From an uncultured Muribaculaceae bacterium (lineage in GTDB: Bacteria; Bacteroidota; Bacteroidia; Bacteroidales; Muribaculaceae): a stretch of 64,000 bases of DNA. The stretch is from contig CANQZG010000014.1 in NCBI GenBank assembly GCA_947628305.1, positions 1-64,000 on the forward strand, given 5' to 3'. The notes below the pieces were generated by a model that was not told the DNA's origin, made no database searches, and saw nothing but the letters and a program-made list of their open reading frames with translations. Position 1 is the stretch's first letter. Each line of letters starts with the position of its first letter. The translations under genes and the position numbers were made by a program. Positions 1 through 7,971 of this stretch are shown here, piece after piece.

Positions 1-628
1 AGTATTTACCGGCTTCTTCTGCAAGGAATCTTTCAACCTCTACTTGAATACGGCGTTCAATCTTTGTTTGACCATTTTGGTTAATCCATTTCTCTGCGTT
101 CTGAATGGAATATGTTGGATTTTGTGGAATAAGCGGCCCTTCTTCTCCCGTTTGTGAATCTGCGATAATCATTCCTTCAAGGCTTCTCCCTCTTGCCCGT
201 CCAGAACTTTTCCTTGGCTTCCCCCATATATCTGTATAACTTCCAGCAGGACGGCCTACGATTTCTGAATCTTTACGGTCTGGGTTAAACAAATACCCAT
301 GTTCCTGCTGTTTCATCTTCCTGTATTCTTCCCAATAACTTACAAAAGGTCTTGTGTCAGCGGCACTACCCGTACCAAAACTTTGGATAATCGCATTGGC
401 ATAAAATTCACATCTTGCAACAATGAATTTACCTACCTTGTCATATGCGTCATGGATTGTGCTATCGCTTTCCTTTGCTCCAATACGAACTGAATCTGCC
501 TTTGCTTTCCCGCTGAATCCTCTGGTAGCCTCGTTGTAAAATTCCTCCATGAGTACGTCCATTACTTTAATCAGGCGTTCTATCAGGGCCTTTGCAAGCC
601 CTTCTACATCAAAGGTTAGAGTAGTCAT
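1..628 (-). CDS. head-tail region protein, 3' end outside window
   Basis: The frame starts with ATG at 628 and stays open to base 1, about 209 codons, so the C-terminus lies outside the window. Its start overlaps the stop of the upstream gene (ATGA at 625-628), a sign of translational coupling. The protein is basic and helical at its N-terminus and has no motif I recognise. Its place downstream of the capsid genes suggests a head completion or HK97-gp10-like tail completion role, but this is inference from position only. Confidence 0.6.
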   Translation of the reverse strand, partial: MTTLTFDVEGLAKALIERLIKVMDVLMEEFYNEATRGFSGKAKADSVRIGAKESDSTIHDAYDKVGKFIVARCEFYANAIIQSFGTGSAADTRPFVSYWEEYRKMKQQEHGYLFNPDRKDSEIVGRPAGSYTDIWGKPRKSSGRARGRSLEGMIIADSQTGEEGPLIPQNPTYSIQNAEKWINQNGQTKIERRIQVEVERFLAEEAGKY

Positions 629-1314
629 AAGCGGGTGTCTAAACTCATCTGAACATCAACGATACCGTAGATGTTCCCAAATTCGTCTACATCGGTCAGT
701 GAGTTATCCACACTCTCTACCCGGAACTTGGTTTCTACCATCGTGACTTCGCCTGTCTTATCTCCATGCTGGGGCAATACCCTTATAACGCAATCGTCAG
801 GCTTTACCCCGTACTTAGCTGGAATCTGCATATAAAAAAGCGTCTGTTCAAAGTTACCGTCATCACTACGGCGTTGCTTTTGAAGTGTGCTGTCAAAAAA
901 TGCTCTCACATTTTCTTGATACACATGGGGGACTTGAACTCTATTGTGCTTTTCGTCATAGCCAAGTTCAAGATAGGCAAGATTGACCGTTGTGTTGCAC
1001 TTCACAACATATACATCGGCAAGCCTGTAATCGGTTGGCTCCGGGATAGTAGATACCAAAAGGAATGTCTTTTCAGGCTCGGTATCACGCACAAAGTAGC
1101 AACCTCTGAACTCGTTTCTTGCGGATTCATAGGGGAATGTTGCCGTACCCTGATAGAGCAATTCACGCTCAGACAGCATATAGGTGGAAGAAGTCTTGAT
1201 TTCCAGCGACATTTTTCCTTGCCATTCATCACCGTAAGGCGTTTGAAGGTAATAGTTCTCGCCAAGGTCTTGCATTAAGTCCCAAAAGTTTTGACCGATT
1301 TTGACCTTATCCAT
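625..1314 (-). CDS. hypothetical structural protein, head-tail connector region
   Basis: A 229-residue protein rich in beta-strand patterns, without a motif I recognise. I chose ATG 1314 because AGGTGG lies eight bases before it; an upstream GTG at 1326 is in frame but lacks such a site. It overlaps the next gene by four bases. Position after the capsid block suggests a connector or stopper. An intrinsic terminator lies just upstream, so its expression may need read-through. Confidence 0.6.
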   Translation of the reverse strand: MDKVKIGQNFWDLMQDLGENYYLQTPYGDEWQGKMSLEIKTSSTYMLSERELLYQGTATFPYESARNEFRGCYFVRDTEPEKTFLLVSTIPEPTDYRLADVYVVKCNTTVNLAYLELGYDEKHNRVQVPHVYQENVRAFFDSTLQKQRRSDDGNFEQTLFYMQIPAKYGVKPDDCVIRVLPQHGDKTGEVTMVETKFRVESVDNSLTDVDEFGNIYGIVDVQMSLDTRL

Positions 1315-1331
1315 TACCTTCACCACCTGTC

Positions 1332-1360
1332 AAGAGAAAAGAGCCGTATGAAACGGCTCT
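1332..1360 (-). terminator. intrinsic terminator, minus strand
   Basis: An eight-pair stem (1340-1347 with 1353-1360) with loop ATGAA is followed on the minus strand by TTTTCTCTT. It lies directly after the gene at 1364-1906. Confidence 0.75.
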
Positions 1361-1363
1361 CAT

Positions 1364-1906
1364 TCAGAGCCACACCCTATGCTTGTGGCAATCAGAACTC
1401 TTTGTTACTCTGAATCCAAAGAAGGACTCAACTTCTTCTTCCTTAATCTCACTCGCCAAGTCATTCATCAATTCAAGATAGTGGTCGCAAGGCACTACCT
1501 CTGCACCTTCAAAGTATTTCAAAGAAAGGCTCGGAGTAGTCTGTTGCTGTACTCTACCAGCAGACATTCTAAGAATAGGACACATGATGTAGCAAGTCAT
1601 AAAGATGACGCAACTCTCAAACAGGGCAAACTTATCTTCACTGATAGTCAGCCAATCCTTAATGATTGCTTTAACTCTGCGTTCCGCAGTAGGGGCGTTC
1701 TCAGGATAGTCTACCATCGTCTGGTCTACCGAACCCATGCCCATACAATTTGCTACTCGCTGATAGAAGTTATCAATATCTTGGTAACTCCACAATTTTC
1801 TGTTATAGGGGTCATCAGGGTCAAAAGTTTCATGCTCATAAACCCATTCTTCTTCTGTAAACCCAAAACTATCGTCAACAGTTACCAATTTATCGTTTTC
1901 CGGCAT
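1364..1906 (-). CDS. hypothetical head-tail protein
   Basis: A 180-residue acidic, largely helical protein. The start at 1906 (MPENDKLV) has an AAAGGGGTGAG ribosome site and a promoter directly upstream; a longer open frame upstream of it is not coding. A Cys-rich hydrophobic stretch (CVIFMTCYIMCPIL) sits near the middle. Length and position would suit an HK97-gp6-like connector, but I do not recognise the family. Confidence 0.6.
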   Translation of the reverse strand: MPENDKLVTVDDSFGFTEEEWVYEHETFDPDDPYNRKLWSYQDIDNFYQRVANCMGMGSVDQTMVDYPENAPTAERRVKAIIKDWLTISEDKFALFESCVIFMTCYIMCPILRMSAGRVQQQTTPSLSLKYFEGAEVVPCDHYLELMNDLASEIKEEEVESFFGFRVTKSSDCHKHRVWL

Positions 1907-1928
1907 GATTCTCACCCCTTTAGATTCA

Positions 1929-1957
1929 ATTATATATGCCATCACAAATTTTGTCAA
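1929..1957 (-). promoter_or_regulatory. sigma-70-type promoter for the 1906-1364 gene
   Basis: On the minus strand TTGACA (1957-1952) and TATAAT (1934-1929) are separated by 17 bases. The start codon follows 23 bases downstream. Confidence 0.8.
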
Positions 1958-1976
1958 CAGAATTATTATTTTATAC

Positions 1977-2006
1977 TTGACAGCAAATATCTGTTTGTGG
2001 TATAAT
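1977..2006 (+). promoter_or_regulatory. sigma-70-type promoter of the first plus-strand accessory cluster
   Basis: TTGACA (1977-1982), an 18-base spacer ending TGTGG and TATAAT (2001-2006). It closely resembles the promoter at 16090-16119 across spacer and ribosome site. Together with the divergent promoter at 1929 it feeds genes in both directions. Confidence 0.85.
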
Positions 2007-2026
2007 TCTTGTAGGAGGGATAATTT

Positions 2027-2230
2027 ATGAAAATAATTAAACATGGAAACGGTATGAGAGAATACGCACATTTTGTTTGTCCTTCGTGCGGCTGTGAATT
2101 TGAAGCATGGGTTAGAAATTGCACAATGATTTGTTTTGAAAACAATCATTCCTGCCCTGAATGTGGCGACCGTTGCGTATGTGATAAGCAATACAGAAAG
2201 AAGATTGATAACAATGAAACAGTATTGTAG
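2027..2230 (+). CDS. small zinc-ribbon protein
   Basis: A 67-residue protein with two CxxC pairs (CPSC and CPEC) plus further cysteines, consistent with a treble-cleft or zinc-ribbon fold. It follows a strong GTAGGAGGGA ribosome site and is the first gene of an accessory cluster running to 4122. Function is unknown; such proteins in phages are often regulators or host-takeover factors. Confidence 0.75.
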   Translation: MKIIKHGNGMREYAHFVCPSCGCEFEAWVRNCTMICFENNHSCPECGDRCVCDKQYRKKIDNNETVL

Positions 2231-2462
2231 ATATTGCGCTAATGCCGTTCTTATCGGCACATACGAATTTTATTGTGAAATAAAGCAGAAAGAATACGGA
2301 GAATCAAAAGGAAAGCACTTAAACAAATGCAAGGCCTTTGAATTTAACCAAGTTGACTTATATAGCCCAGGAGATACGTTTAGAGAATATAAGCCAAGAG
2401 GGGAATATAAAAAGCACGAAAAATCAGATGATTTGGAACAGATTGAAATGAAGATGGAATAA
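2214..2462 (+). CDS. Cys-containing small protein
   Basis: An 82-residue protein starting at ATG 2214, overlapping the end of the previous gene. It begins MKQYCRYCANAV and has four cysteines (CxxC near the N-terminus, then two single ones), suggesting a small metal-binding fold. No function can be assigned. Confidence 0.65.
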   Translation: MKQYCRYCANAVLIGTYEFYCEIKQKEYGESKGKHLNKCKAFEFNQVDLYSPGDTFREYKPRGEYKKHEKSDDLEQIEMKME

Positions 2463-2486
2463 TCCTTGACAAATGAGGTAGATATT

Positions 2487-2819
2487 ATGGATTTATTTAA
2501 CCGGAAAAAGATGAATGAACTTTGTGAAGAAAATAATAGTTTGAAATATGATATAGCGCATAAAAACAGGGAAATAAACGAACTTCAAAGTAAATTTGAT
2601 AAAGAATATAAAATCGTTAGATGTAGAAATTGCATTTACGCAGTTAAATTGATTAATGGAATTGGAAATAGAGGATATACGCTATTTTGCTCATTTAACG
2701 ATGAAAATATGAGATTGGTATTTGAAGATGGATTTTGTGAGAATGGGTACGAAGCGGAACCTGAATATTTCAAGAAAATGACGAACATGGAAAGGAAAAA
2801 TTATGAGTTGGATAAATGA
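2487..2819 (+). CDS. coiled-coil plus Cys-cluster small protein
   Basis: A 110-residue protein with a short N-terminal heptad-like helix (about residues 8-37) followed by a Cys-containing domain (CRNC, then single Cys). I chose ATG 2487 because TGAGGT precedes it; an upstream TTG is less likely. The next gene repeats this arrangement (helix then cysteines), so the two look like divergent duplicates. Confidence 0.65.
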   Translation: MDLFNRKKMNELCEENNSLKYDIAHKNREINELQSKFDKEYKIVRCRNCIYAVKLINGIGNRGYTLFCSFNDENMRLVFEDGFCENGYEAEPEYFKKMTNMERKNYELDK

Positions 2820-2829
2820 GGGGGAAAAG

Positions 2830-3201
2830 ATGGTATTTTTGAATAAACATTTATTTTATTTTTCCCTATATATCATAACGGTTGTAATTACCATGTTTTT
2901 TTTGAAAAAATTGGGAGGAAATAAAATGGATTTGCTTAACAAGAGAAAATTGGAACAGTTAGAGAAGGAAAATGCAGAGTTGAAAAAGAAAATCGAAAGA
3001 AAAGACTATGAAAGACTTGTTGTAGAAGAAAAACTTAAAGACCGTGATGTAGAAGTTGCAATGTATAGAACATCTGATTGTATTTCTGGTGGATATTGTG
3101 TTGCTTGCGAACATGGTGTTTGGGATGAAGAACGCAGGGCATATGTTTGTATTAAGAAACCATTATGTAAAAGTTTTAGAAAAAAGGGTGAGCAGTTATG
3201 A
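2830..3201 (+). CDS. membrane-anchored coiled-coil Cys-cluster protein
   Basis: From ATG 2830 (behind GAGGGGG) the product has an N-terminal hydrophobic segment (about residues 5-26), a coiled coil opening MDLLNKRKLEQLEKEN, and a C-terminal domain with several cysteines. It resembles the preceding gene from its MDL start onward. A strong GGGAGGAAA site before ATG 2926 could give a second, soluble form without the membrane segment. Start choice is uncertain. Confidence 0.6.
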   Translation: MVFLNKHLFYFSLYIITVVITMFFLKKLGGNKMDLLNKRKLEQLEKENAELKKKIERKDYERLVVEEKLKDRDVEVAMYRTSDCISGGYCVACEHGVWDEERRAYVCIKKPLCKSFRKKGEQL

Positions 3202-3377
3202 ATTGGATAAAAGTTGAAGATTTTAAGCCAAAAGAAGATGAACGAGTATTAGTATATCGTCCAAATATGGGAGATTTAGGGATTTCAGTTGTTTGGGGCT
3301 GGACTGTGCTAAATAGAGCGGGGGAAAAAGGAATTACACACTGGATGGCGTTGCCAAAAAATCCAGATGGTGAATGA
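3198..3377 (+). CDS. DUF551-family small protein
   Basis: A 59-residue protein opening MNWIKVEDFKPKEDERVLVY and ending with THWMALP. This W-I-x-V-E start, central V-L-V-Y and terminal T-H-W-M-x-L-P are the hallmarks of DUF551, common in phage accessory regions and of unknown function. ATG overlaps the stop of the previous gene. Confidence 0.85.
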   Translation: MNWIKVEDFKPKEDERVLVYRPNMGDLGISVVWGWTVLNRAGEKGITHWMALPKNPDGE

Positions 3378-3378
3378 T

Positions 3379-4122
3379 ATGGAAAAATACAAATTGTTTC
3401 AAGGAGATTGTCTTGAACTGATGAAGAATATTCCTGATGGTTCGATTGATATGATTCTTTGTGACCCCCCGTATGGGACGACCTCATGCCGATGGGATAG
3501 CGTAATTCCGTTTGACAAGCTGTGGGGACAGTATAGACGGATTATAAGACCACATGGCGCGGTTGTTATGTTTGGCGGTGAGCCGTTTTCTACATATCTG
3601 CGCATGAGCAACATCCAGAATTACAAATATGACTGGATATGGGATAAGCACAGCGTAAACGGATTTCTGAACGCCAAAAAGAGGCCGATGAAGCGGCATG
3701 AAATCATTTCTGTGTTCTCGTATGGAACGCCCCGTTACATTCCACAGATGGAAACCAGAGGCCGTGTGCGTGAAAAGGGATCGCATAACAAGCGCGTTGG
3801 TGATGGGGATATGGTGTACGGCAAGTACAAGAATATGCCGACATATAACAACACCTATTATCCGACAAGCATTTTGAGCTTTTCCAACGCAGACCACACA
3901 GACAAAGTACACCCAACCCAAAAGCCCGTACCCCTTCTGGAATACCTGATAAAGACCTACACCAACCCAGGAGAAACCGTTTTGGACAACTGTATGGGTA
4001 GTGGCTCTACGGGCGTTGCTTGCCTTAATACTGGTAGAAACTTTATCGGTATCGAACTTGATAAGGAATATTTTGAAATCGCTAAGAAAAGAATCGAAGA
4101 AGCGGATTTAATGATTTGGTAA
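3379..4122 (+). CDS. DNA adenine/cytosine-N4 methyltransferase
   Basis: A 247-residue amino-methyltransferase. Motif IV DPPYGT is at residues 29-34 and the AdoMet-binding motif I appears late (DNCMGSGSTG), the beta-class order. HPTQKP lies between them as usual for N6-adenine or N4-cytosine enzymes. Start at ATG 3379 follows the DUF551 stop by one base. No restriction enzyme is adjacent, so it is probably an orphan enzyme that protects or marks phage DNA. The specificity cannot be read from the sequence. Confidence 0.9.
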   Translation: MEKYKLFQGDCLELMKNIPDGSIDMILCDPPYGTTSCRWDSVIPFDKLWGQYRRIIRPHGAVVMFGGEPFSTYLRMSNIQNYKYDWIWDKHSVNGFLNAKKRPMKRHEIISVFSYGTPRYIPQMETRGRVREKGSHNKRVGDGDMVYGKYKNMPTYNNTYYPTSILSFSNADHTDKVHPTQKPVPLLEYLIKTYTNPGETVLDNCMGSGSTGVACLNTGRNFIGIELDKEYFEIAKKRIEEADLMIW

Positions 4123-4226
4123 AAGGAATAAAAGCAGGAACTATATTTGCACGGGTTAAATACGGTTGGAGCAAAGAAGAAGCAATAACAAAACCAGTTC
4201 GCAAAATAAAAAAGAGGGACGGTTAG
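4116..4226 (+). pseudogene. C-terminal remnant of an HNH/AP2-type endonuclease
   Basis: Thirty-six codons overlapping the methyltransferase stop encode a peptide with FARVKYGWSKEEAITKPVR. The R-x-x-x-GWSxEEA signature is typical of the C-terminal tail of phage HNH/AP2 endonucleases and is also seen at the end of the gene at 5831-6652 (AGWSDEDC). The rest of the gene is missing and the only start is TTG, so I read it as a relic. Confidence 0.5.
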
Positions 4227-4237
4227 ACCGTCCCTCT
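4205..4237 (-). terminator. strong intrinsic terminator, minus strand
   Basis: A perfect ten-pair stem (4213-4222 with 4228-4237), loop TTAGA, followed on the minus strand by TTTTTTATTTT. It ends the minus-strand unit 6652-4245. Confidence 0.85.
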
Positions 4238-4244
4238 AAAAGAA

Positions 4245-5090
4245 TTATTTACCTTCAACTATGTGTCGATAGTAAAGTGCCGCTTTCTCGTCCCCGTTTT
4301 CAACGCCCATATCAGGGTCATCGAGGAACGCAATCGCTAACCGTCCATAAGTCATAGGGTCGTCGGCTACCGTGGAATTAACCTTTTTCAGAGCGTCATG
4401 GTAATCCGTGTATAGAGCATTAAGGACAGCAATCCAAGTCCACTCCGAGAAGTCATCAAACTTCACTCCAAGTTTCTTTGCGACAGCGAGGGACTGTTCC
4501 TTGTCCCATTCTGCGCCATCCCCGTCAGGCCCTTCCATATCTTCAAGCCACCGTTTGTAGTCGGATTCGGTCAGCTTCTTCATATGCTTCTTGGCTTCTT
4601 CCATATCAGCGGCATTATAGATACCACGATAGGTAGCCATACCAGTTTCACCGTTGTAGCCGTTCCTCATGCCTTGACGGCCCATTCTGCCCGTTCTGTC
4701 CCCATATTGGGAATCTTCTCCACGGTCGTAGTCCCGGCCCCAATCCCCCTCCGTGGAGCGCATAGAGCCACCATAGGTAGAGGTAGTAGTAGGGTATTGT
4801 CCGGCAATAGTCCTCATGGTCTTAGGCATACCAGTCGCATTGTAGATACCAGCATACATAGGCTCACGCTCACGGCTCTTGAAACCACCAGTTTCAGAAT
4901 CATAGCCAAACTCAGATTCAGCATAATCCCGCATAGCACCAATGGCTTCCATTTCACCAAGAGCAACCGCCGTCTTAGCCAGTTTCTCAATCATGCAGAG
5001 ATTTTCGTAATCACGACAATCTTCAAATGCCTTGTAATGGTCACAAAGTTCTTCAACAATCGTTTTTGTCATTTTTTCGTATAAATTCAT
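4245..5090 (-). CDS. hypothetical acidic protein with Gly/Arg/Asp-rich middle
   Basis: A 281-residue protein. The N- and C-terminal thirds look helical and globular; the middle (about residues 85-160) is low-complexity, rich in Gly, Arg, Asp, Tyr and Met. It is last in a minus-strand unit just before a strong terminator. Neighbouring late genes suggest a virion or morphogenesis role, but I do not recognise the family. Confidence 0.65.
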   Translation of the reverse strand: MNLYEKMTKTIVEELCDHYKAFEDCRDYENLCMIEKLAKTAVALGEMEAIGAMRDYAESEFGYDSETGGFKSREREPMYAGIYNATGMPKTMRTIAGQYPTTTSTYGGSMRSTEGDWGRDYDRGEDSQYGDRTGRMGRQGMRNGYNGETGMATYRGIYNAADMEEAKKHMKKLTESDYKRWLEDMEGPDGDGAEWDKEQSLAVAKKLGVKFDDFSEWTWIAVLNALYTDYHDALKKVNSTVADDPMTYGRLAIAFLDDPDMGVENGDEKAALYYRHIVEGK

Positions 5091-5106
5091 CTTTATTCCT
5101 CCTGTT

Positions 5107-5340
5107 TCAGCCTTTTAACATACCATTTATTTCAGATTCTAACCTATCTAACCTCTTATCCTGCTCTGCCAAATGCCCGTGTATCTCATTAAGTATCAAT
5201 TTCGCATACTTGTCCAAATCAGCGGATGTGGCGTTCAATTTCAAATTCTCTACGCCTATTATCAGAGATATGACATTCAAAGCGTCTAACAGGTCAAGGT
5301 TCTCTTGGCTTTTTAAGTTAAATCCATTCTGGTATGCCAT
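5107..5340 (-). CDS. small helical protein
   Basis: A 77-residue protein, mostly helical with a likely C-terminal coiled coil (about residues 45-75). It lies between the beta-sandwich protein gene and the 281-residue gene with short gaps, so it is co-transcribed with them. Function unknown. Confidence 0.65.
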   Translation of the reverse strand: MAYQNGFNLKSQENLDLLDALNVISLIIGVENLKLNATSADLDKYAKLILNEIHGHLAEQDKRLDRLESEINGMLKG

Positions 5341-5350
5341 AGGTTTCTCC

Positions 5351-5812
5351 TTACGCCTGTTTCAGCATTTCCATCTTGGCGTGAGAAACAGTTACGCTCG
5401 TAACATCTGTACTGCTCACGACAACGGTGAAAGTAACCGGGCCAGACGCATTAACATTAACAGGAACGGTAGTCCCAACGTGCAAGGTATCAATATCATT
5501 GACGACCTGGCTTACCTGTGCAGAGCAACAGGGAAGGGCTACTCCATCACGGAAAATCTGGACGGTAAGCGTACCGGGGCCAGCGATTGTCTGCAAAGTA
5601 ACATCTGCGCTCACAGAGTACAGACCATTATAATTGACCTGAATACCATTAGTTTCATTGGTAAAGGCACAACCCGTATTAGACCCAATACTGGTATAGG
5701 TCAGAGTTTGCCCCGTAGTAGGAACGGACGGGTTAAAAGTCTGGTCAGTGTTCGAGTACAGAACGAGGGAACTTTTGTAATAACGGTTTTTGTAATTTAC
5801 ACCACAAGCCAT
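5351..5812 (-). CDS. beta-sandwich (C1q/TNF-like) surface or decoration protein
   Basis: A 153-residue protein of alternating short beta-strands, with G-IQVNYNGLYSVSADVTLQ-like text followed by TVQIFRDG. This pattern matches the C1q/TNF-like jelly-roll domains of bacilli and phages (a Y-x-V-s-x-x-v strand then a hydrophobic strand with an RDG turn). Such domains trimerise and decorate virions or spores, so an exposed head or tail decoration is likely. The assignment is from pattern only. Confidence 0.6.
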   Translation of the reverse strand: MACGVNYKNRYYKSSLVLYSNTDQTFNPSVPTTGQTLTYTSIGSNTGCAFTNETNGIQVNYNGLYSVSADVTLQTIAGPGTLTVQIFRDGVALPCCSAQVSQVVNDIDTLHVGTTVPVNVNASGPVTFTVVVSSTDVTSVTVSHAKMEMLKQA

Positions 5813-5830
5813 GTTAATGGCCTCCTTATT

Positions 5831-6652
5831 TTATTTTTTGGGTTTGAATTGTTTTGGCCTAATTTTGACACAATCTTCATCAGACCATCCGGCACGTTTT
5901 CTTGCGGCTATTGTTAAAGGCTTTATACCAACCTTCCTCGCCCAATCCGCTATTGTCATTGTCATGCCGTCACAGGTCAAATATACGTTTGACCTTCTAT
6001 TGTTGTTTTGTGTTAAGCAATCTGCCCATCTGCAATTCTCCGGGCAATAATCGCCATTGTTATCTTTCCTGTCTATCGTCAGATTGTCCTGATACCCATT
6101 CGCCAAAGCCCATTCTCTGAAATTGAGAAATGAATCTTCCCATTCTTGGCAAACTCGTATTCCTCTTGCCCCATATCTTTCATAATCTTGGGCTTTTTCA
6201 TTATCACATCTTCTTCTCATTCCACACCAAATGCGGAAAAGCCTATCCTCTGTCCCAAAACCGTGTTTGAAACTTCTTTCTCCTATTGCTTCACGGGCAA
6301 GGCATCCGCATGATTTTGTATTCCCGGATTTTAAGTCGCTTGCTCCTACCACGGTTCTATTTCCGCAATCGCAAACGCACTCCCATTTTGTACGATTGGA
6401 TTTTTTATCATATCCAATAAGTTTAACAACGGTTAATCTTCCAAATCTTTTCCCGGTTAAATCATCAAGTCTGATTGCTTCGCACCCACAACTTCTTTGT
6501 ATGCGGAGCGTATTTTGAGAAACGTATGTGACATTTCCACAATCGCATTGACACTTCCAAACAACAGAGCCATTACCTTCCCTTTTTTCGGTTGGTTCTA
6601 TGGCTACAAGTTTTCCAAACCTCTGTCCAGTTATGTCTTTGTATCTCGGCAT
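5831..6652 (-). CDS. HNH endonuclease with zinc-finger repeats, AP2-type
   Basis: A 273-residue homing-type endonuclease. Two N-terminal repeats each have a CxCxCG pair followed by CGC. The HNH region carries IDRKDNNGDYCPENCRWAD, and a C-terminal helix-turn-helix-like tail ends with AGWSDEDC. I start it at ATG 6652 (MPRYKDITG) behind AAGGGGTG rather than at the weaker 6670. It has its own promoter (6689-6718), as expected of a free-standing selfish gene inserted between late genes. Confidence 0.9.
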   Translation of the reverse strand: MPRYKDITGQRFGKLVAIEPTEKREGNGSVVWKCQCDCGNVTYVSQNTLRIQRSCGCEAIRLDDLTGKRFGRLTVVKLIGYDKKSNRTKWECVCDCGNRTVVGASDLKSGNTKSCGCLAREAIGERSFKHGFGTEDRLFRIWCGMRRRCDNEKAQDYERYGARGIRVCQEWEDSFLNFREWALANGYQDNLTIDRKDNNGDYCPENCRWADCLTQNNNRRSNVYLTCDGMTMTIADWARKVGIKPLTIAARKRAGWSDEDCVKIRPKQFKPKK

Positions 6653-6688
6653 AATCAAACACCCCTTCATGTTGTTTTCTTTAATAAC

Positions 6689-6718
6689 ATTCTACCATAT
6701 TTTGTGCTTGACTGTCAA
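6689..6718 (-). promoter_or_regulatory. promoter for the HNH endonuclease
   Basis: Minus strand TTGACA (6718-6713), 18-base spacer, TAGAAT (6694-6689). Its -35 box overlaps that of the divergent promoter at 6708. Confidence 0.75.
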
Positions 6719-6736
6719 GATAGAAAATGTTATAAT
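6708..6736 (+). promoter_or_regulatory. promoter for the RHH gene, overlapping a divergent promoter
   Basis: TTGACT (6708-6713), 17-base spacer, TATAAT (6731-6736). The -35 box shares bases 6713 with the opposing promoter, so polymerase can occupy only one at a time. Confidence 0.75.
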
Positions 6737-6761
6737 GTTCAACAAAGGGAGAGTGACATTG

Positions 6762-6923
6762 ATGTATCAAGATACTTTGAAAAACCGGGTTCGATTCGGT
6801 ACAACTTTGAAGAAAGAGTCTTTGCAGAAATTAAAGGACTATTCTGAGAAAACGATGATACCGATTAGCAAGCTAATGGACTTGGCTATTGATAAATTGG
6901 TAGAGTCTGACGCAAACAGTTAA
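6762..6923 (+). CDS. ribbon-helix-helix DNA-binding protein
   Basis: A 53-residue protein: a basic strand (RVRFGTTLKKE) followed by two helices (LQKLKDYSEKT, then SKLMDLAIDKLV), which is the CopG/Arc ribbon-helix-helix layout. Start ATG 6762 follows AGGGAGAG. It faces the HNH endonuclease gene across overlapping promoters and has its own terminator, so it may repress that promoter pair or the neighbouring late genes. Confidence 0.8.
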   Translation: MYQDTLKNRVRFGTTLKKESLQKLKDYSEKTMIPISKLMDLAIDKLVESDANS

Positions 6924-6931
6924 GATGGAGA

Positions 6932-6991
6932 GGGTGGCGGCAGTTTCCCACCGCCACCCTGAATCACCATTTTCGTGAGGTCACGAAAATG
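6932..6991. terminator. double hairpin between convergent genes
   Basis: Two perfect inverted repeats: 6932-6940 with 6951-6959, and 6968-6978 with 6981-6991. They separate the convergent RHH and 6997-7875 genes. There is no long T run, so termination may rely on the hairpins or on only one strand. Confidence 0.6.
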
Positions 6992-6996
6992 ATATT

Positions 6997-7875
6997 TTAG
7001 GCCACAGAGCCACAGCCGCAACCGCAGCCACAGCCACTATTAAAGCCGTACCCGCCGTAATTGCCAATGCCATAGGCAGAAGCAAATGGGCTACAAGTCA
7101 AGTAGGCGGGCACCGCCGTGGGCCTCAGTTGGTTAATCAGATACTGATTCTGAGCGGACTGAGAGGCGGCGAGTTGCAGACCAAAGATTTGCTGGGTCTG
7201 AGCGGCGATTTGAGCGTCCTTCGCCGCCATTTCCTGCTGAGTAAGTTTGGAAATGATTTGCTGGGTGTTGGCGTTCTGCGCCTCAATAATGTCACGGGTG
7301 TTGGTTTGCAGGAGGTTACGGGTAGCGCAATCTTCCTGTGCAATCGTAAAACGCACATTCTCGGTGGCGGCACGCTGGTCGCAGCAGCAGGAGGCAATCT
7401 GAGAAGCCAGAGCATTATTGCCCTGCATGATAGCCATATTCGTACCATTGAAGCCCTGCTGGACGGTGTTGCCAAGGTTGGCAAACAGGCCAGCGTTCTC
7501 ATAGGCCGCATTACAAATGGTGCTATTCAGATTAGAGAAGCCAAGGTTGATGTTGGAATTTACGGTAGCGAACTGGTTACACAGTTCATAGCCAAGGCGA
7601 GAAAGACCATCACCAATATTGCGGACACCACTCTGCAAATCTTGGAAATTGAAGTCTTGGCAAAGTTCGCCTCTCGTAAGAGCGGGTTGGACAGCGTTCA
7701 TGCCATTACCTCCACCGAAGCCACCCCAGCCTCCGTTTCCCCAGGCGAGCAGGAAAAAGAGGAAGAATATCCACAGCCAGCCACCTTCGCCGCCCCAACC
7801 ACCGTTGTTATTAGAACCACGGTCACGGTCAGTCAGCAATACAGCGTCCGCTGTGCTGAGTCCATTGTTCATCAT
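6997..7875 (-). CDS. Gly-rich membrane-segment protein with Cys-rich C-terminus
   Basis: A 292-residue protein. Near residues 25-60 a Trp/Gly-rich stretch surrounds one strongly hydrophobic segment (WLWIFFLFFLLAW), a probable membrane span. Residues 75-240 are Asn/Gln-rich and probably helical, with a CCC triplet. The tail ends in alternating Gly and Cys. Proteins of this layout occur in Firmicutes phages without a known role. It ends at the double hairpin. Confidence 0.65.
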   Translation of the reverse strand: MMNNGLSTADAVLLTDRDRGSNNNGGWGGEGGWLWIFFLFFLLAWGNGGWGGFGGGNGMNAVQPALTRGELCQDFNFQDLQSGVRNIGDGLSRLGYELCNQFATVNSNINLGFSNLNSTICNAAYENAGLFANLGNTVQQGFNGTNMAIMQGNNALASQIASCCCDQRAATENVRFTIAQEDCATRNLLQTNTRDIIEAQNANTQQIISKLTQQEMAAKDAQIAAQTQQIFGLQLAASQSAQNQYLINQLRPTAVPAYLTCSPFASAYGIGNYGGYGFNSGCGCGCGCGSVA

Positions 7876-7971
7876 TTTAGGATAACTCCTTCTTTGTTAT
7901 TTATACTAAAGCCCCGTACGCTGACTTTAATATACTGATTGTTTGCCAAACAGATTAAAAACCTGTTTGGC

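Noticed and set aside
1364-2260. A 298-codon version of the gene at 1364-1906
   Set aside because: The extra N-terminus crosses two promoters and has no ribosome site, whereas ATG 1906 does.
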